The notes: a model not told the origin generated them from the sequence alone. 64,000 nucleotides of DNA from an uncultured Desulfobacteraceae bacterium (GCA_913060875.1 CAJXSL010000020.1:24743-88742); one strand, 5' to 3'. Positions 9,443-18,577 are shown, numbered from the stretch's first letter. Made by a program: numbers and translations.

Positions 9443-9532
9443 TCAGGCCAAGGCGGTGCCATCATTATCTCGTGTTCATCCAGAGATGCCATTTATGGAG
9501 GGACACTATCGAACGGCAGGAGGGAAGGAACC

Positions 9533-10492
9533 ATGACAGGGACAACCCAGCAGGACATCTTCAGAAACGTTCTCTTCGTCTATTCAAAGGATTGTCTGAA
9601 CACGCTGCGGTCTGCCGCCCGCATGACCCAGGGCGGTCTGGCACGCCTGTCCATTATCGATGTTGCCGCCGGTCTCGAAGAATACAGGGGGTTTTTACCC
9701 CCGGACATATCAGAGCAGGATCTTATCGATCTGATATCCGCTGAAAGGCAGCAGGCCATTGAAGAGCATCTGAACTCTTCGGGCATCGCCCTGAGCGGGA
9801 TGGATGTCCGCGTTCGCTTCGGGACCGCCGCCATCGAAATTATCCGTGATGTCATGGCGTTCGATCATGATCTTGTTATCAAGAGGGCGGTCGGAAGTTC
9901 AGGTTTGACCGCACGCCTGTTTGGCAGTACCGCCTTGAAGCTGATACGCAAATGCCCATGTGCCGTTTGGATTGCCCATCCTGACGCACCGGTGACCCCC
10001 CGGCGCGTATTGGCCGCCATCGATCCCATGGAGACGTCCGACCGTTCCGATAAACTCAATCGGAGGATTCTCAAGACGGCATCCCGCATGGCGCAAATGG
10101 GCGGCGGCCGGCTCGATGTCCTGCATGGATGGCATTTGCCCGGCGAAAGCAGGCTGACATTCGGGCGCACCAAGATCTCCGAGGACAAACTCCACCGGAT
10201 GCGGGATATGGCCGAAAGGGTTCACCGCCAAAAGGCGACCGATTTGATGGAACGGATGCAAACGGATCTGTCATCGGCAAACCTGCACGTGGTCCACGGG
10301 AAACCCACCGAAACCGTGCTTGCGTTTGCCGAAAGGGAACAATCCGATTTGATTGTCATGGGAACCGCCGATCAATCGGCGCTGGCCGGGGCGTTGCTGG
10401 GCAGTACGGCGGAGACCATCGTCGAAAAGAGTCAGACATCCGTTCTGGCGATCAAACCGGAAGGGTTCCTATCCCCCATCAGACCCCGATGA
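9533..10492 (+). CDS. Tandem-domain universal stress protein (UspA type)
   Basis: 319 residues, two Usp domains. The second ends with VMGTADQSALAGALLGSTAE, the usual Usp nucleotide-loop region. The first is more divergent, with FGSTALKLIRKCPCAVWI where the loop is expected. AGGAGGGAAGGAACC gives a strong ribosome site. It is not a close copy of the usp gene at 8049. It is the last gene of the mrp-usp-psiE-usp run, and a 180-base gap with no clear terminator separates it from the convergent decarboxylase gene. Confidence 0.9.
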   Translation: MTGTTQQDIFRNVLFVYSKDCLNTLRSAARMTQGGLARLSIIDVAAGLEEYRGFLPPDISEQDLIDLISAERQQAIEEHLNSSGIALSGMDVRVRFGTAAIEIIRDVMAFDHDLVIKRAVGSSGLTARLFGSTALKLIRKCPCAVWIAHPDAPVTPRRVLAAIDPMETSDRSDKLNRRILKTASRMAQMGGGRLDVLHGWHLPGESRLTFGRTKISEDKLHRMRDMAERVHRQKATDLMERMQTDLSSANLHVVHGKPTETVLAFAEREQSDLIVMGTADQSALAGALLGSTAETIVEKSQTSVLAIKPEGFLSPIRPR

Positions 10493-10672
10493 ACGGGCAG
10501 GGTCGAACCAGAGAGGGCTTATCCATTGTTGGATCGAGCCGTTGCGGTACCGCATGACCGAAGGCAGCGAATGATTCGTTAGGGATTGAAGAGGGTCTGG
10601 TCAGAATTAATCAACCGTTTCATGGCTGCGGCCCCCGGTCCGAGAGAAGGTATGAACGCCCCTGGCATCGGT

Positions 10673-12337
10673 TCAGGCCGACGCCATGGCCGTGTAGATG
10701 GCGGCCTGCTCGTCCAGAATATCGCGAACAACCTTCCGGCTGGTCATGGGGTTCATGATAACGGCCCGCAGCACGACGCGTCCTTCTTCCTCCCCCGGGG
10801 CGGGCGGCAGTGTGGTCCGCGAGACGAAACTGCGGCCGGCTTCGCGCTGTTCCCGTTGCAATTGAATATTGATACGGTTGATTTCCCGGCAGGTGCGCCG
10901 CCGCACAGACGGGTCGGGGCTGTGCAGCCGTTTTTGCAGGGCCGGCGGGCAGAGGCGATAGGTGAGGATGTTCAACTGCGGGGGGGTCGTCAGTTCAAAA
11001 AGATCGCGCTGACGAATTTCCCGGGCGAATTCCCGCGCGGTTTCGATGCCGTGGTCGATCAATACGGCATAGCCGCCGGAGCCCATGATATCCAGGGCGC
11101 TGCCCAGAATGAGGGAGCTTGCCGATCGCGAGCCCTCTATGGACTTGATACCCAAATCCACCGAGCCGGGCCGGTTGACATAGGCGGCATGATAGGCCAC
11201 CGCATCCATTGCCAGGGGATCGCGAAAATAGACCATGCCGCACCCCATGGGCATATAGAACTGTTTATGGCCGTCGATGGTCACCGAATCGGCTCGTTCG
11301 ATGCCCGTCAGCAGCCCGCCATATTTTTCCGACATCAAAGTCGGTCCCCCCCAAGCCGCATCCACATGGAAGTGGATGTTTTCGCCAGCGCAAACCCGGG
11401 CGATTTCATCGAGCGGGTCGACATGGCCTGTTTCGGTGGTCCCGGCCACGCCGACGACCGCTATGATGGCGGTTTGGCTTGCCGGTCCGGAGCAGTCCCT
11501 GATGGCTTGGGTCAGGTGTCGGATCTGCATCCCGCCATTAACGTCCGTGTCGATGGGGATGATCTGGCGGTTGCCGATGCCCAGCACGCCGCCGGCTTTA
11601 CGCAGGGAATAGTGGGCCATGCCGGATACCAGTACCACGGCACGCTTGACGCCATAAGCTGCCATGGCGGTGCTGATGCCTTCTTTTTCGACACCCTCGA
11701 ACCCCTCGGTCGGTTGGAACCGGCGGTTGCGTGCGACCCAGAGGGCGGTCAGGTTGGCAAGGGTGCCATCGCCCACAAAACTCCCCAACGTACTTTCCGG
11801 GTGCTGGATGTGGGCCGCATAAAAAGCCGCGCTGCGCTGAAAAATCCGGCGATGCAGCTTGGCCAGCACCTGGCGCTCGTAGATGGAGGCCACCTTGGAC
11901 GTTTCCAGCTTGACGAGGTTCTGGTTCAAGGCGGCGGCAATGGTCTGCAGGTGCACCATGAAAAAGGGCAGGGCCGATGTCATATGGCCCACGAAATAGG
12001 GCGAGGCCACATTGACGGCATACGGGGCGATATCTTCGATGATTCCCTGGATCACGTCGGCCAGTTTGCGGCGGGGATGAATTTCGATGCGGCTTTCCAT
12101 GAACCGCCGGGATAACGCCTCCAGGCTGACAGCTTCCGTGATGCCGACATGCTCTTTCAGGAAATCCTGCAAGCCAAACAGGATTTGCTCCATATATTTG
12201 ACCAGCGTCGCCTTGACCGCGTCATTTTCCGGCTGAAGGAATACCCGCTGCAGGCTCTCCCAATCGGCCACCAGATCCGGATGGCCCGGTTTCGACGGGT
12301 GGCGGGGAGGGGATTGTGACGGTTGCTGCTTCTGCAT
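10673..12337 (-). CDS. panP: PLP-dependent aspartate 1-decarboxylase, PanP type
   Basis: 554 residues from ATG 12337 (GAGGAC upstream). Two earlier in-frame ATGs lack ribosome sites, and the first lies upstream of the candidate promoter. Group II PLP decarboxylase: PLP lysine in SVTIDGHKQFYMPMG, cofactor Asp in HFHVDAAWGG. From memory of the family, the segments SPYFVGHMTSALPFFM, LNQNLVKLETSK and ALWVARNR strongly resemble the PanP proteins of Vibrio and relatives, which make beta-alanine for pantothenate. A glutamate or other amino-acid decarboxylase remains possible. No pan genes are adjacent. Confidence 0.75.
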   Translation of the reverse strand: MQKQQPSQSPPRHPSKPGHPDLVADWESLQRVFLQPENDAVKATLVKYMEQILFGLQDFLKEHVGITEAVSLEALSRRFMESRIEIHPRRKLADVIQGIIEDIAPYAVNVASPYFVGHMTSALPFFMVHLQTIAAALNQNLVKLETSKVASIYERQVLAKLHRRIFQRSAAFYAAHIQHPESTLGSFVGDGTLANLTALWVARNRRFQPTEGFEGVEKEGISTAMAAYGVKRAVVLVSGMAHYSLRKAGGVLGIGNRQIIPIDTDVNGGMQIRHLTQAIRDCSGPASQTAIIAVVGVAGTTETGHVDPLDEIARVCAGENIHFHVDAAWGGPTLMSEKYGGLLTGIERADSVTIDGHKQFYMPMGCGMVYFRDPLAMDAVAYHAAYVNRPGSVDLGIKSIEGSRSASSLILGSALDIMGSGGYAVLIDHGIETAREFAREIRQRDLFELTTPPQLNILTYRLCPPALQKRLHSPDPSVRRRTCREINRINIQLQREQREAGRSFVSRTTLPPAPGEEEGRVVLRAVIMNPMTSRKVVRDILDEQAAIYTAMASA

Positions 12338-12393
12338 GGGCCGATTGTCCTCATGTATGGTCCGCATCGATGCGGATGTAAAATGTTGGTGGT

Positions 12394-12421
12394 ATTTTTC
12401 AGTTATTCCAATCCTTGTCAA
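12394..12421 (-). promoter_or_regulatory. Candidate promoter for the PanP-type decarboxylase
   Basis: On the minus strand TTGACA (12416-12421), a 16-base spacer and AAAAAT (12394-12399, 4 of 6 matches). It lies about 60 bases before the chosen start codon and argues against the two most upstream ATGs. Confidence 0.35.
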
Positions 12422-12570
12422 GGACATCGCGCCCGGGTTGGACCGCCGGGGCGTCCGGGCCGATTTCCCATTGGCAGGGTGCCTGTGCCAATAGCTTGTC
12501 GGAGCCTTTGGCAGGTGGTAAATAAAACCGCACGGGCGATGGAGGCGGTGACCTACAATGGGAGTTCACT

Positions 12571-13047
12571 ATGCCGGATGAAGAACAATTTTCAGGGGCT
12601 TATCCGCACGCACCGCGTGTGGCGGTCGGGGCCGTGGTTTTCAAAGATGAGCAGGTTTTGCTGGTGCGGCGCGGTAAAGCGCCTTCCCGGGAGCAGTGGG
12701 CGATTCCCGGCGGAAGCGTCATCCTGGGGGAAACCCTGCATCAGGCCGCGGAGCGGGAGATTTTGGAGGAGACCGGCATTCACATCGTTGCCGGTGAGCC
12801 CGCCTATGTGTTCGACGTAGTGGATCGTGACAGCCGGGGACGCGTGCGCTTCCACTATGTGATCATTGATTTGAATGCGACATACGCCAAAGGTGAACTG
12901 CGCCCGGGCGACGACGCCCTCGAGGCCCGCTGGGTCGCGGCTTCGGAGTTGGAGGGGCTCGACGTCAGTCCGCCCACCCGCCGGTTGTTATGCCGGCACT
13001 ATTATTTCGGCTGCGATGAGGGAACGGATGCCGTCGGACCGGGATAA
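12571..13047 (+). CDS. Nudix hydrolase
   Basis: 158 residues with a full Nudix box: GG near 50, then GETLHQAAEREILEETGI, matching GX5EX7REUXEEXGU. RVAVGAVVF and LLVRRGKAP give the usual first strands of ADP-ribose/NTP pyrophosphatase-like members. It hydrolyses a nucleoside diphosphate linked to another moiety; the substrate cannot be read. Its last 20 bases overlap the methyltransferase gene, so the two are probably translated together. Confidence 0.9.
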   Translation: MPDEEQFSGAYPHAPRVAVGAVVFKDEQVLLVRRGKAPSREQWAIPGGSVILGETLHQAAEREILEETGIHIVAGEPAYVFDVVDRDSRGRVRFHYVIIDLNATYAKGELRPGDDALEARWVAASELEGLDVSPPTRRLLCRHYYFGCDEGTDAVGPG

Positions 13048-13585
13048 ATGGAACCGCAAGTATCGGGAGCAGCAATTTTCCGCGACGCCTTCCCGGATCG
13101 TGCGGGAATTCTGGCATCTCGCGCCGGCCGGCCGGGCTCTGGATATCGCTTGCGGCAACGGCCGCAATGCCTGTTTCCTGGCGGCATGCGGATTCCAAGT
13201 GGATGCGGTGGATATCTCCGAGGAGGGCCTCAAACGTTTTATCTGCCGATCGTCGTCCATCAACCGCATCTGCCAGAGCCTGGACACGTTTCGCATTTTA
13301 CCGGGGCGCTATCAGTTGATCGTCAACACCCGCTTCCTGCTGCGGCACCTGTTTTCCGCTATTCAAGATGGCCTGTCCCCCGGCGGCGTCCTGATCTTTG
13401 AATCCTATCTGCAAGAGACAGATCCCGCCGCAGGGAGAAAATTCGGGCGCGACCATCTCCTGCGGGACAATGAGTTGGGCCGGGCCTTCCCGGCGCTAAA
13501 GACAGTAGCCAGCCGTGAAGGCGCCAGTCGGCACAAAGATGCACCGACCCGGAAAGCCTCTCTCGTCGCTATTCGCCCCGCTTGA
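13028..13585 (+). CDS. Small class I SAM-dependent methyltransferase
   Basis: 185 residues. Motif I ALDIACGNGRNACFLA binds SAM, followed by the acidic strand VDAVDISEEGL. PGGVLIFESYL is the post-core strand, as in TehB/UbiE-like enzymes. The start at 13028 has GAGGG seven bases upstream and lies inside the end of the Nudix gene; an alternative ATG at 13016 is less well placed. It is shorter than most stand-alone methyltransferases. Substrate unknown. Confidence 0.85.
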   Translation: MPSDRDKWNRKYREQQFSATPSRIVREFWHLAPAGRALDIACGNGRNACFLAACGFQVDAVDISEEGLKRFICRSSSINRICQSLDTFRILPGRYQLIVNTRFLLRHLFSAIQDGLSPGGVLIFESYLQETDPAAGRKFGRDHLLRDNELGRAFPALKTVASREGASRHKDAPTRKASLVAIRPA

Positions 13586-13632
13586 TCAACGTTGATTCAG
13601 GCACGCCCACCGGCAGGGATCGAAGATACCCT

Positions 13633-14637
13633 TTAGCCGATTTTTTCCGGCGGTTCGCCAGCACCGTAGGCCTTCAGCAGGCCCATGGCTTCCGCCTGGA
13701 TTTCCCGGCGCAGGGTGTCGGGCGCCAGGACTTCCGCCTGGGCGCCCCACTGCAAAATCCAATGCTTGATTTCCTCCGTACCGGCCACCTCGGCCTCGAA
13801 AAGTACGGCGCCATTCTTCAAACGGGTCAGTTTTTGGGTGGGGTGCCAGGTCTTTTCATGGATATAGCCGGCCACTTGGGATGAAAAGCGTATCGTCACC
13901 TGTACGTTCTCCCCGCGAAAAACACCGAAGCTGGCCTCCATGAAGCCGTCCACAACCCCCTCGTCGGGGCGGCGGAAGGTTTGGCTCAGGGTGTCGAGGG
14001 TGCGGATCCGGTCGACGGCAAATACCCGCACATCCTCACGAAGGTAGCAATACGCGACCAGGTAGAAGGCCCCATCGAAAAACCACAGGCGATAAGGCGC
14101 GATCCGGCGCTGGCTGCGCTGCTTGCGGCTCATGGTGTAATAGTCGATGCGCAGGACCGTCCGGTCGATGATGGCCTGATTGATGCTGTCCAGCGTTTCC
14201 CGAAAGGCGCCATACTGTTTATGGGGTTGGGTGCGTACTTTGACGGTGTGACGGAAGGTTTCCAGGTAGCGATTGGTTTCCGGCGGCAGGGTCGCTTTGA
14301 CTTTCTGGAAAAGCGATTCCAGCGATTCGTGGAACACCGTGTTTTCGAGGACTTTCAGCCAGTCGCGGCTGAAATAGAGCGCCATCAACTCCGTGATGCT
14401 GAAGGGAATCGGAACGGATTGACGGGCACTTTCGATCAGATACCATCGGGAGGGCCCTTCCGCTTGATCGCTGTACAAGGGAAAACCGGCGCTTTGCAGG
14501 GCTTCCAGATCACGATAGACCGTGCGTCGGTGGCATCCCAGGACTTCGACCAGCTGGGGGATGGTTTTTCCCGTACGGGATGCCAACAAGCTTTGTATAA
14601 TGGTCCACTGGCGGGCTAACTGGTCGCCCCGTGCCAT
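13633..14637 (-). CDS. HTH-WYL transcriptional regulator
   Basis: 334 residues. An N-terminal winged helix-turn-helix (KTIPQLVEVLGCHRRTVYRDLEALQSAG) is followed by a WYL domain (YRLWFFDGAFYLVAYC, with EDVRVFAVDRIRTL) and the WCX C-terminal region. WYL domains sense small ligands, often nucleotides or nucleic-acid ends. AAGGAGG precedes ATG 14637, although the frame stays open 231 bases upstream. It is transcribed divergently from two small genes, and an inverted repeat lies between them. Confidence 0.92.
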   Translation of the reverse strand: MARGDQLARQWTIIQSLLASRTGKTIPQLVEVLGCHRRTVYRDLEALQSAGFPLYSDQAEGPSRWYLIESARQSVPIPFSITELMALYFSRDWLKVLENTVFHESLESLFQKVKATLPPETNRYLETFRHTVKVRTQPHKQYGAFRETLDSINQAIIDRTVLRIDYYTMSRKQRSQRRIAPYRLWFFDGAFYLVAYCYLREDVRVFAVDRIRTLDTLSQTFRRPDEGVVDGFMEASFGVFRGENVQVTIRFSSQVAGYIHEKTWHPTQKLTRLKNGAVLFEAEVAGTEEIKHWILQWGAQAEVLAPDTLRREIQAEAMGLLKAYGAGEPPEKIG

Positions 14638-14710
14638 GGGCACCTCCTTTTTCGGTGGCGAGGGATGGCATGCGATCGATCGTCGAAAAAAATACGAAAT
14701 AATATCAGAC

Positions 14711-14731
14711 GTGTGACCGGATCTGTCACAC
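14711..14731. promoter_or_regulatory. Inverted repeat, candidate operator of the WYL regulator
   Basis: GTGTGAC, seven bases, GTCACAC: two perfect 7-base arms 14 bases apart centre to centre. It is in the middle of the divergent gap between the regulator (start 14637) and the small gene at 14818. The spacing fits a dimeric HTH protein. That the neighbouring regulator binds here is inference. Confidence 0.5.
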
Positions 14732-14817
14732 CCCCATGTTAGGAAGGGGGCTAAATGCGGCACCCGACCGTTTCCCTTATTGGAATTTGGCAACAATTTC
14801 AATCCCAAGGAGGCATC

Positions 14818-14988
14818 ATGGAACGACAGATCAGTTATCCCGATTACAAGGAAGCCTTTGAATACCATGGCAGCACCACCGTCGAAGTCACCCGCCAGCG
14901 CGGTGGACGGGTCATCTGGAAGGATTGGCTGCTTTTCGATTCGGTGGAGGAAGCCAGCACGTTTTACAACGAGGTGTGTTATGCCTGA
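14818..14988 (+). CDS. Small protein of unknown function, 56 aa
   Basis: 56 residues starting MERQISYPDYKEAFEY, behind a strong AAGGAGG site seven bases before ATG. Compact and acidic/aromatic (VIWKDWLLFDSVEEA), with no membrane segment or cysteine pair. It is divergent from the WYL regulator, shares the inverted repeat in its upstream region, and overlaps the next gene by eight bases. Family not recognised. Confidence 0.75.
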   Translation: MERQISYPDYKEAFEYHGSTTVEVTRQRGGRVIWKDWLLFDSVEEASTFYNEVCYA

Positions 14989-15352
14989 GAAACTCGGTGG
15001 GCAGGGGCATCATTCCCCGGAGGCAGCCGGCGACGGGCATCAAATGACTGCATTCGGTTGTTTTGGGAAACCACCCTTGCTCATTCGGATGCTTGCCAAG
15101 GTTCTGGCACAGGTTGAACACCGCGGCGCGCACGTGCATGCCCAGCCCCTTCAGGCAGCGCCGTTTCGTCATGACGCCCGCTGTTTAATGGCCCGTCTGT
15201 CACAGGAAACCGCCGCTGGCGGGCCCCTGGTGCTTTCCGCCGATGTCCTTCAGGGGCAAGTGAGCGGATTTTTCATCTATCGGGAGGGGCGCCGTATCCG
15301 AATGAATGTATACAGCCGCAGAAAGGCATTGCCAAGGTTGCCGCCAGCCTGA
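14981..15352 (+). CDS. Hypothetical protein, 123 aa
   Basis: 123 residues from ATG 14981 (GAGG upstream, inside the end of the 56-aa gene). The N-terminal 30 residues are His/Gly/Gln-rich (GGQGHHSPEAAGDGHQM). The rest is basic with predicted helices and strands. No domain recognised. Close coupling with the preceding gene suggests they act together, perhaps as targets of the divergent WYL regulator. Coding status rests on the ribosome site and overlap. Confidence 0.55.
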   Translation: MPEKLGGQGHHSPEAAGDGHQMTAFGCFGKPPLLIRMLAKVLAQVEHRGAHVHAQPLQAAPFRHDARCLMARLSQETAAGGPLVLSADVLQGQVSGFFIYREGRRIRMNVYSRRKALPRLPPA

Positions 15353-15364
15353 CGGCAATGCCTT
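15323..15364 (+). terminator. Perfect 11-bp hairpin at gene end (terminator-like, no T-run)
   Basis: AAGGCATTGCC at 15323-15333 and GGCAATGCCTT at 15354-15364 form a perfect 11-bp stem with a 20-base loop. It spans the stop codon of the preceding gene. No U-tract follows, so it may protect the 3' end or slow polymerase rather than terminate on its own. Confidence 0.4.
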
Positions 15365-15571
15365 GCGTCCATCCTGTTCGCCAATAAACGCACGGTTGCC
15401 AAAAAGGGCCGGGGTGATTAAGATACATCCTGTTGGACCTTTTCTTACGTTCTTCCGGACCCCCATCATTTTATTCTGCCCGGCCCGGCGTGTGCTTCCG
15501 GTGCGGTACCGAAACACTAATGCGGGCCGATGTACCATGGACCCAATGACCGCAGGAAGGATATTGACGCC

Positions 15572-16042
15572 ATGCTCGATGAAAAATTGCTGGAGTACAT
15601 CAATATCGCCATTGCAAGGGAAGAGGACGCTTCTCGCTTCTATACGGAACTGGCTGGGAAAGTGGCCGATCCGTCGGCCCGTGAGACGCTTGCCTGGATC
15701 AGCGAAGAGGAAAAGAAGCACAAGGCGTTTCTGGAAAAATTCCGTGCCGAAGGGGTGGGGCCCGATGCCATGCGCCTGTCGGATGTGGTCTACTACAAGA
15801 TTGCCGAGCACCTGGAAGAGCCGGAGGTGGAAGAAGACATGAGCCGGTCCGAAGTCTTCCTGATCGCTTCCCACAGGGAACTCCGCTCTTATCAGTTCTA
15901 TTCGGAATTGGCCATGCTCTACGATGAGGGCAGCCGTGTTCATGACATGCTTTACAAAATCGCCAATGAAGAACTGAAGCATAAAGAGAAAATGGAATAT
16001 CTTTATGCCAACACCACTTTTCCCCAGACGGATGGCGGTTGA
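15572..16042 (+). CDS. Ferritin-like di-iron protein (rubrerythrin-type, no rubredoxin domain)
   Basis: 156 residues from ATG 15572 (AGGAAGG upstream). Two halves each carry an ExxH-type iron motif: AREEDASRFY with SEEEKKHKAF, and SHRELRSYQFY with ANEELKHKEKM. This is the four-helix-bundle pattern of rubrerythrin/YciE-like ferritin-like domains, without the Cys4 rubredoxin tail. Likely cytoplasmic; in anaerobes such proteins handle peroxide or iron, but the exact reaction cannot be read. Confidence 0.85.
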   Translation: MLDEKLLEYINIAIAREEDASRFYTELAGKVADPSARETLAWISEEEKKHKAFLEKFRAEGVGPDAMRLSDVVYYKIAEHLEEPEVEEDMSRSEVFLIASHRELRSYQFYSELAMLYDEGSRVHDMLYKIANEELKHKEKMEYLYANTTFPQTDGG

Positions 16043-16128
16043 TCTTCACCACGAAGACCATGGAGAGAATGCGGACGGCGATTTGCTTTAACGCATTTAT
16101 CCATTAAAAAGAGGGAGGCCAAACGGTT

Positions 16129-17787
16129 ATGGGGACGCATGCACTGGCCGGAAAACCGGCGCCCCGGGAACTGCTGGTGGACGTGCCGATGTTGATCAGC
16201 CGGTACTACAGTGATATTCCCGACACGTCCATCGGTTCGCAGCGGGTGGGTTTTGGGACTTCCGGTCATCGGGGATCATCCCTGAAAGGCAGCTTTAACG
16301 AAGCGCACATTCTGGCTGTAACCCAGGCGATCTGCGACTACCGGCAGCGCGAGGGGATCGATGGGCCCCTTTTCCTCGGCAAGGATACCCATGCCCTTTC
16401 GAGGCCGAGCATGCAGACCGCATTGGAGGTTCTGGCCGGCAACGGGGTGACGACCGTCACGTGCCGGCAAAGCGCCTATACCCCCACGCCGGTCATTTCC
16501 CACGCTATCCTGGTCCACAACAAGGGGCGCCGTGATGGCTTGGCGGATGGTATTGTCATCACGCCCTCCCACAACCCCCCGGAAGACGGTGGCTTCAAAT
16601 ACAACCCGCCGCATGGGGGACCCGCGGACAGCGCCGTAACGCAATGGATCGAATCACGGGCCAATGCCCTCATGGCAGCCGGCAACCGTGACGTCAAACG
16701 CGTTGCCTGCCGTGAAGGCGGCCGCATGCCCTGTGTGCGCGAGGCCGACCTCATGGGAGCCTATATCGATGATCTGGAGCAGGTGGTGGATCTTACGGCG
16801 ATCCGGGATGCCCGGATCCATATCGGGGTCGATCCGATGGGCGGGGCGGCCGTAGACTACTGGCCGGTCATCGCCGAACGCAACGGACTGGACCTGGATG
16901 TCGTCAATGGCGCTGTAGAAGGCGATTTCCGGTTCATGACCGTCGATAAGGACGGCCGCATCCGCATGGACTGTTCCTCACCATTTGCCATGGCCCGTCT
17001 CATCCAATTGCGCACCCGCTACGATATCGCCTTTGGCAATGATCCGGATGTCGATCGGCACGGCATCGTTACACCGGTGGCAGGCCTGATGAATCCCAAC
17101 CATTATCTGGCGGTTGCCATTCAGTATCTCATTGGGCATCGTCGGGACTGGCCTTCCTCCGGCAGCATCGGGAAGACATTGGTGAGCTCCGGGATCATCG
17201 ATCGTCTGGCGCAGGATATAAACCGCACGCTTTGGGAGGTGCCGGTCGGGTTCAAATGGTTTGTCGACGGCCTATTGAACAGCCGTTGCCTATTCGGGGG
17301 CGAGGAGAGTGCCGGAGCCAGTTTCCTGCGCCGGGACGGCACGGTATGGACCACGGACAAGGATGGCATCATCATGAACTTGCTGGCCGCTGAAATCATG
17401 GCGGTGACCGGAGATGATCCCGGAGAACGCTATGCGGCATTGACCCGGACCTTCGGCATCCCCCATTATGAGCGCCTGGACGCTCCGGCTACGGCGGAAC
17501 AGAAGCGCTGCCTGGCCGCCCTGCATCCGGATCAGGTCGTGGCCGACACACTCGGCGGGGAATCGATTTTAGCAAAACTGACCCGGGCGCCCGGGAATGA
17601 TGCTGCCATAGGCGGACTCAAGGTGGTGACGGCCAACGGGTGGTTTGCGGCACGCCCTTCCGGGACGGAAGACATTTACAAAATATACGCGGAAAGCTTT
17701 CAGGGACCGGATCATCTTCATCAGATCCAGTCGGATGCCCGCCAGATCGTTGACGATGCGTTTAAAGCTGCCGGCGCCGGCGGGTAA
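16129..17787 (+). CDS. pgm: Phosphoglucomutase (alpha-D-glucose phosphate-specific)
   Basis: 552 residues, the length of the E. coli Pgm family. Phosphoserine loop ITPSHNPPEDGGFKYN with the catalytic Ser; metal loop FGNDPDVDRHG; sugar-binding FGGEESAGASFLRRDG; phosphate-binding ARPSGTEDIYKIYAE. It interconverts glucose 1-phosphate and glucose 6-phosphate for glycogen, trehalose and surface-polysaccharide precursors. GAGGGAGG precedes the ATG. It is a single gene, followed 44 bases later by a lipoprotein gene. Confidence 0.96.
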   Translation: MGTHALAGKPAPRELLVDVPMLISRYYSDIPDTSIGSQRVGFGTSGHRGSSLKGSFNEAHILAVTQAICDYRQREGIDGPLFLGKDTHALSRPSMQTALEVLAGNGVTTVTCRQSAYTPTPVISHAILVHNKGRRDGLADGIVITPSHNPPEDGGFKYNPPHGGPADSAVTQWIESRANALMAAGNRDVKRVACREGGRMPCVREADLMGAYIDDLEQVVDLTAIRDARIHIGVDPMGGAAVDYWPVIAERNGLDLDVVNGAVEGDFRFMTVDKDGRIRMDCSSPFAMARLIQLRTRYDIAFGNDPDVDRHGIVTPVAGLMNPNHYLAVAIQYLIGHRRDWPSSGSIGKTLVSSGIIDRLAQDINRTLWEVPVGFKWFVDGLLNSRCLFGGEESAGASFLRRDGTVWTTDKDGIIMNLLAAEIMAVTGDDPGERYAALTRTFGIPHYERLDAPATAEQKRCLAALHPDQVVADTLGGESILAKLTRAPGNDAAIGGLKVVTANGWFAARPSGTEDIYKIYAESFQGPDHLHQIQSDARQIVDDAFKAAGAGG

Positions 17788-17830
17788 GGGGATCCCTGGT
17801 GGTAAGACCACTGTCAAACGGGACGGTCTT

Positions 17831-18394
17831 ATGCGGAAAAATACGCTATTTTCGGTGGGGCTGGGCGGTGTTCTTTGCCTTGTAATGATGGTGGGATGCG
17901 CCAGGTCTATGGCTTTACCCGACTACGGACCGTTGCGTTCGGAAGTCGAGCAGCTTTATCTAAACTACCATGAACTGAAGATCATTCACAGCAAGCTGCA
18001 TGCTGCCGCACGAAAGCATATCGAAGCGCGTGGTGAACAGTTGGCGGAGATCCAGAGCGCGGCGCGTTTCATCGACCAGGCCAATCTTATCGCTTATTAC
18101 CAGTGGGAACTGCTGTCCATTATCGAATACATTCGCGTGGAGCGCCGCTCGGACTATTTTACCCTTCGGGTCAAGGACATTGACGACGCACGTCAGAAAT
18201 CGCGAGATTTGATCATGGCGGTCAAAGTTTACGATGCTTTCATCCGCGATCCAGAGGCCCTGACCCTTATTGCAAAGGGGATCGGTTATATCGAGCAGCA
18301 TATCGCCGTTTATGACGCATTGCAGGCGCTGATGGCGCCGGAGGCCAACCCTCCGGCGGCGGCGCCTGCCGGGGGATGGTCGGAAACGCTCTGA
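17831..18394 (+). CDS. Putative lipoprotein
   Basis: 187 residues. MRKN and a hydrophobic stretch end in MMVGCARS, a lipobox-like site giving a lipidated Cys at about residue 24. The mature part is almost all helical and charged with heptad-like Leu/Ile, and ends in a Pro/Ala-rich tail. Envelope-anchored by inference. No known domain recognised. The frame is open further upstream into pgm, but the signal peptide fixes the start. Confidence 0.7.
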   Translation: MRKNTLFSVGLGGVLCLVMMVGCARSMALPDYGPLRSEVEQLYLNYHELKIIHSKLHAAARKHIEARGEQLAEIQSAARFIDQANLIAYYQWELLSIIEYIRVERRSDYFTLRVKDIDDARQKSRDLIMAVKVYDAFIRDPEALTLIAKGIGYIEQHIAVYDALQALMAPEANPPAAAPAGGWSETL

Positions 18395-18455
18395 TCGGGT
18401 TGGCGGCGGCAGGGAAAAGGGATTCCGCGGTTTTTGCGAACGGCATGATTTCGTC

Positions 18456-18484
18456 TTGACGGGTCATCGCGACTCATATAAAAG
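18456..18484 (+). promoter_or_regulatory. Possible promoter for the small gene at 18578
   Basis: TTGACG (18456-18461), a 17-base spacer and TAAAAG (18479-18484); an overlapping TATAAA lies two bases upstream. About 90 bases before the start codon. Weak -10 match. Confidence 0.3.
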
Positions 18485-18577
18485 CGGCAAAAACCCAATG
18501 GATGGATTTCGCCATCTCCCTTGGGGATCCGGTTTCAAAACGAAAAATAGGCACGGTGGTGCCATGAGGTTTTTGCT

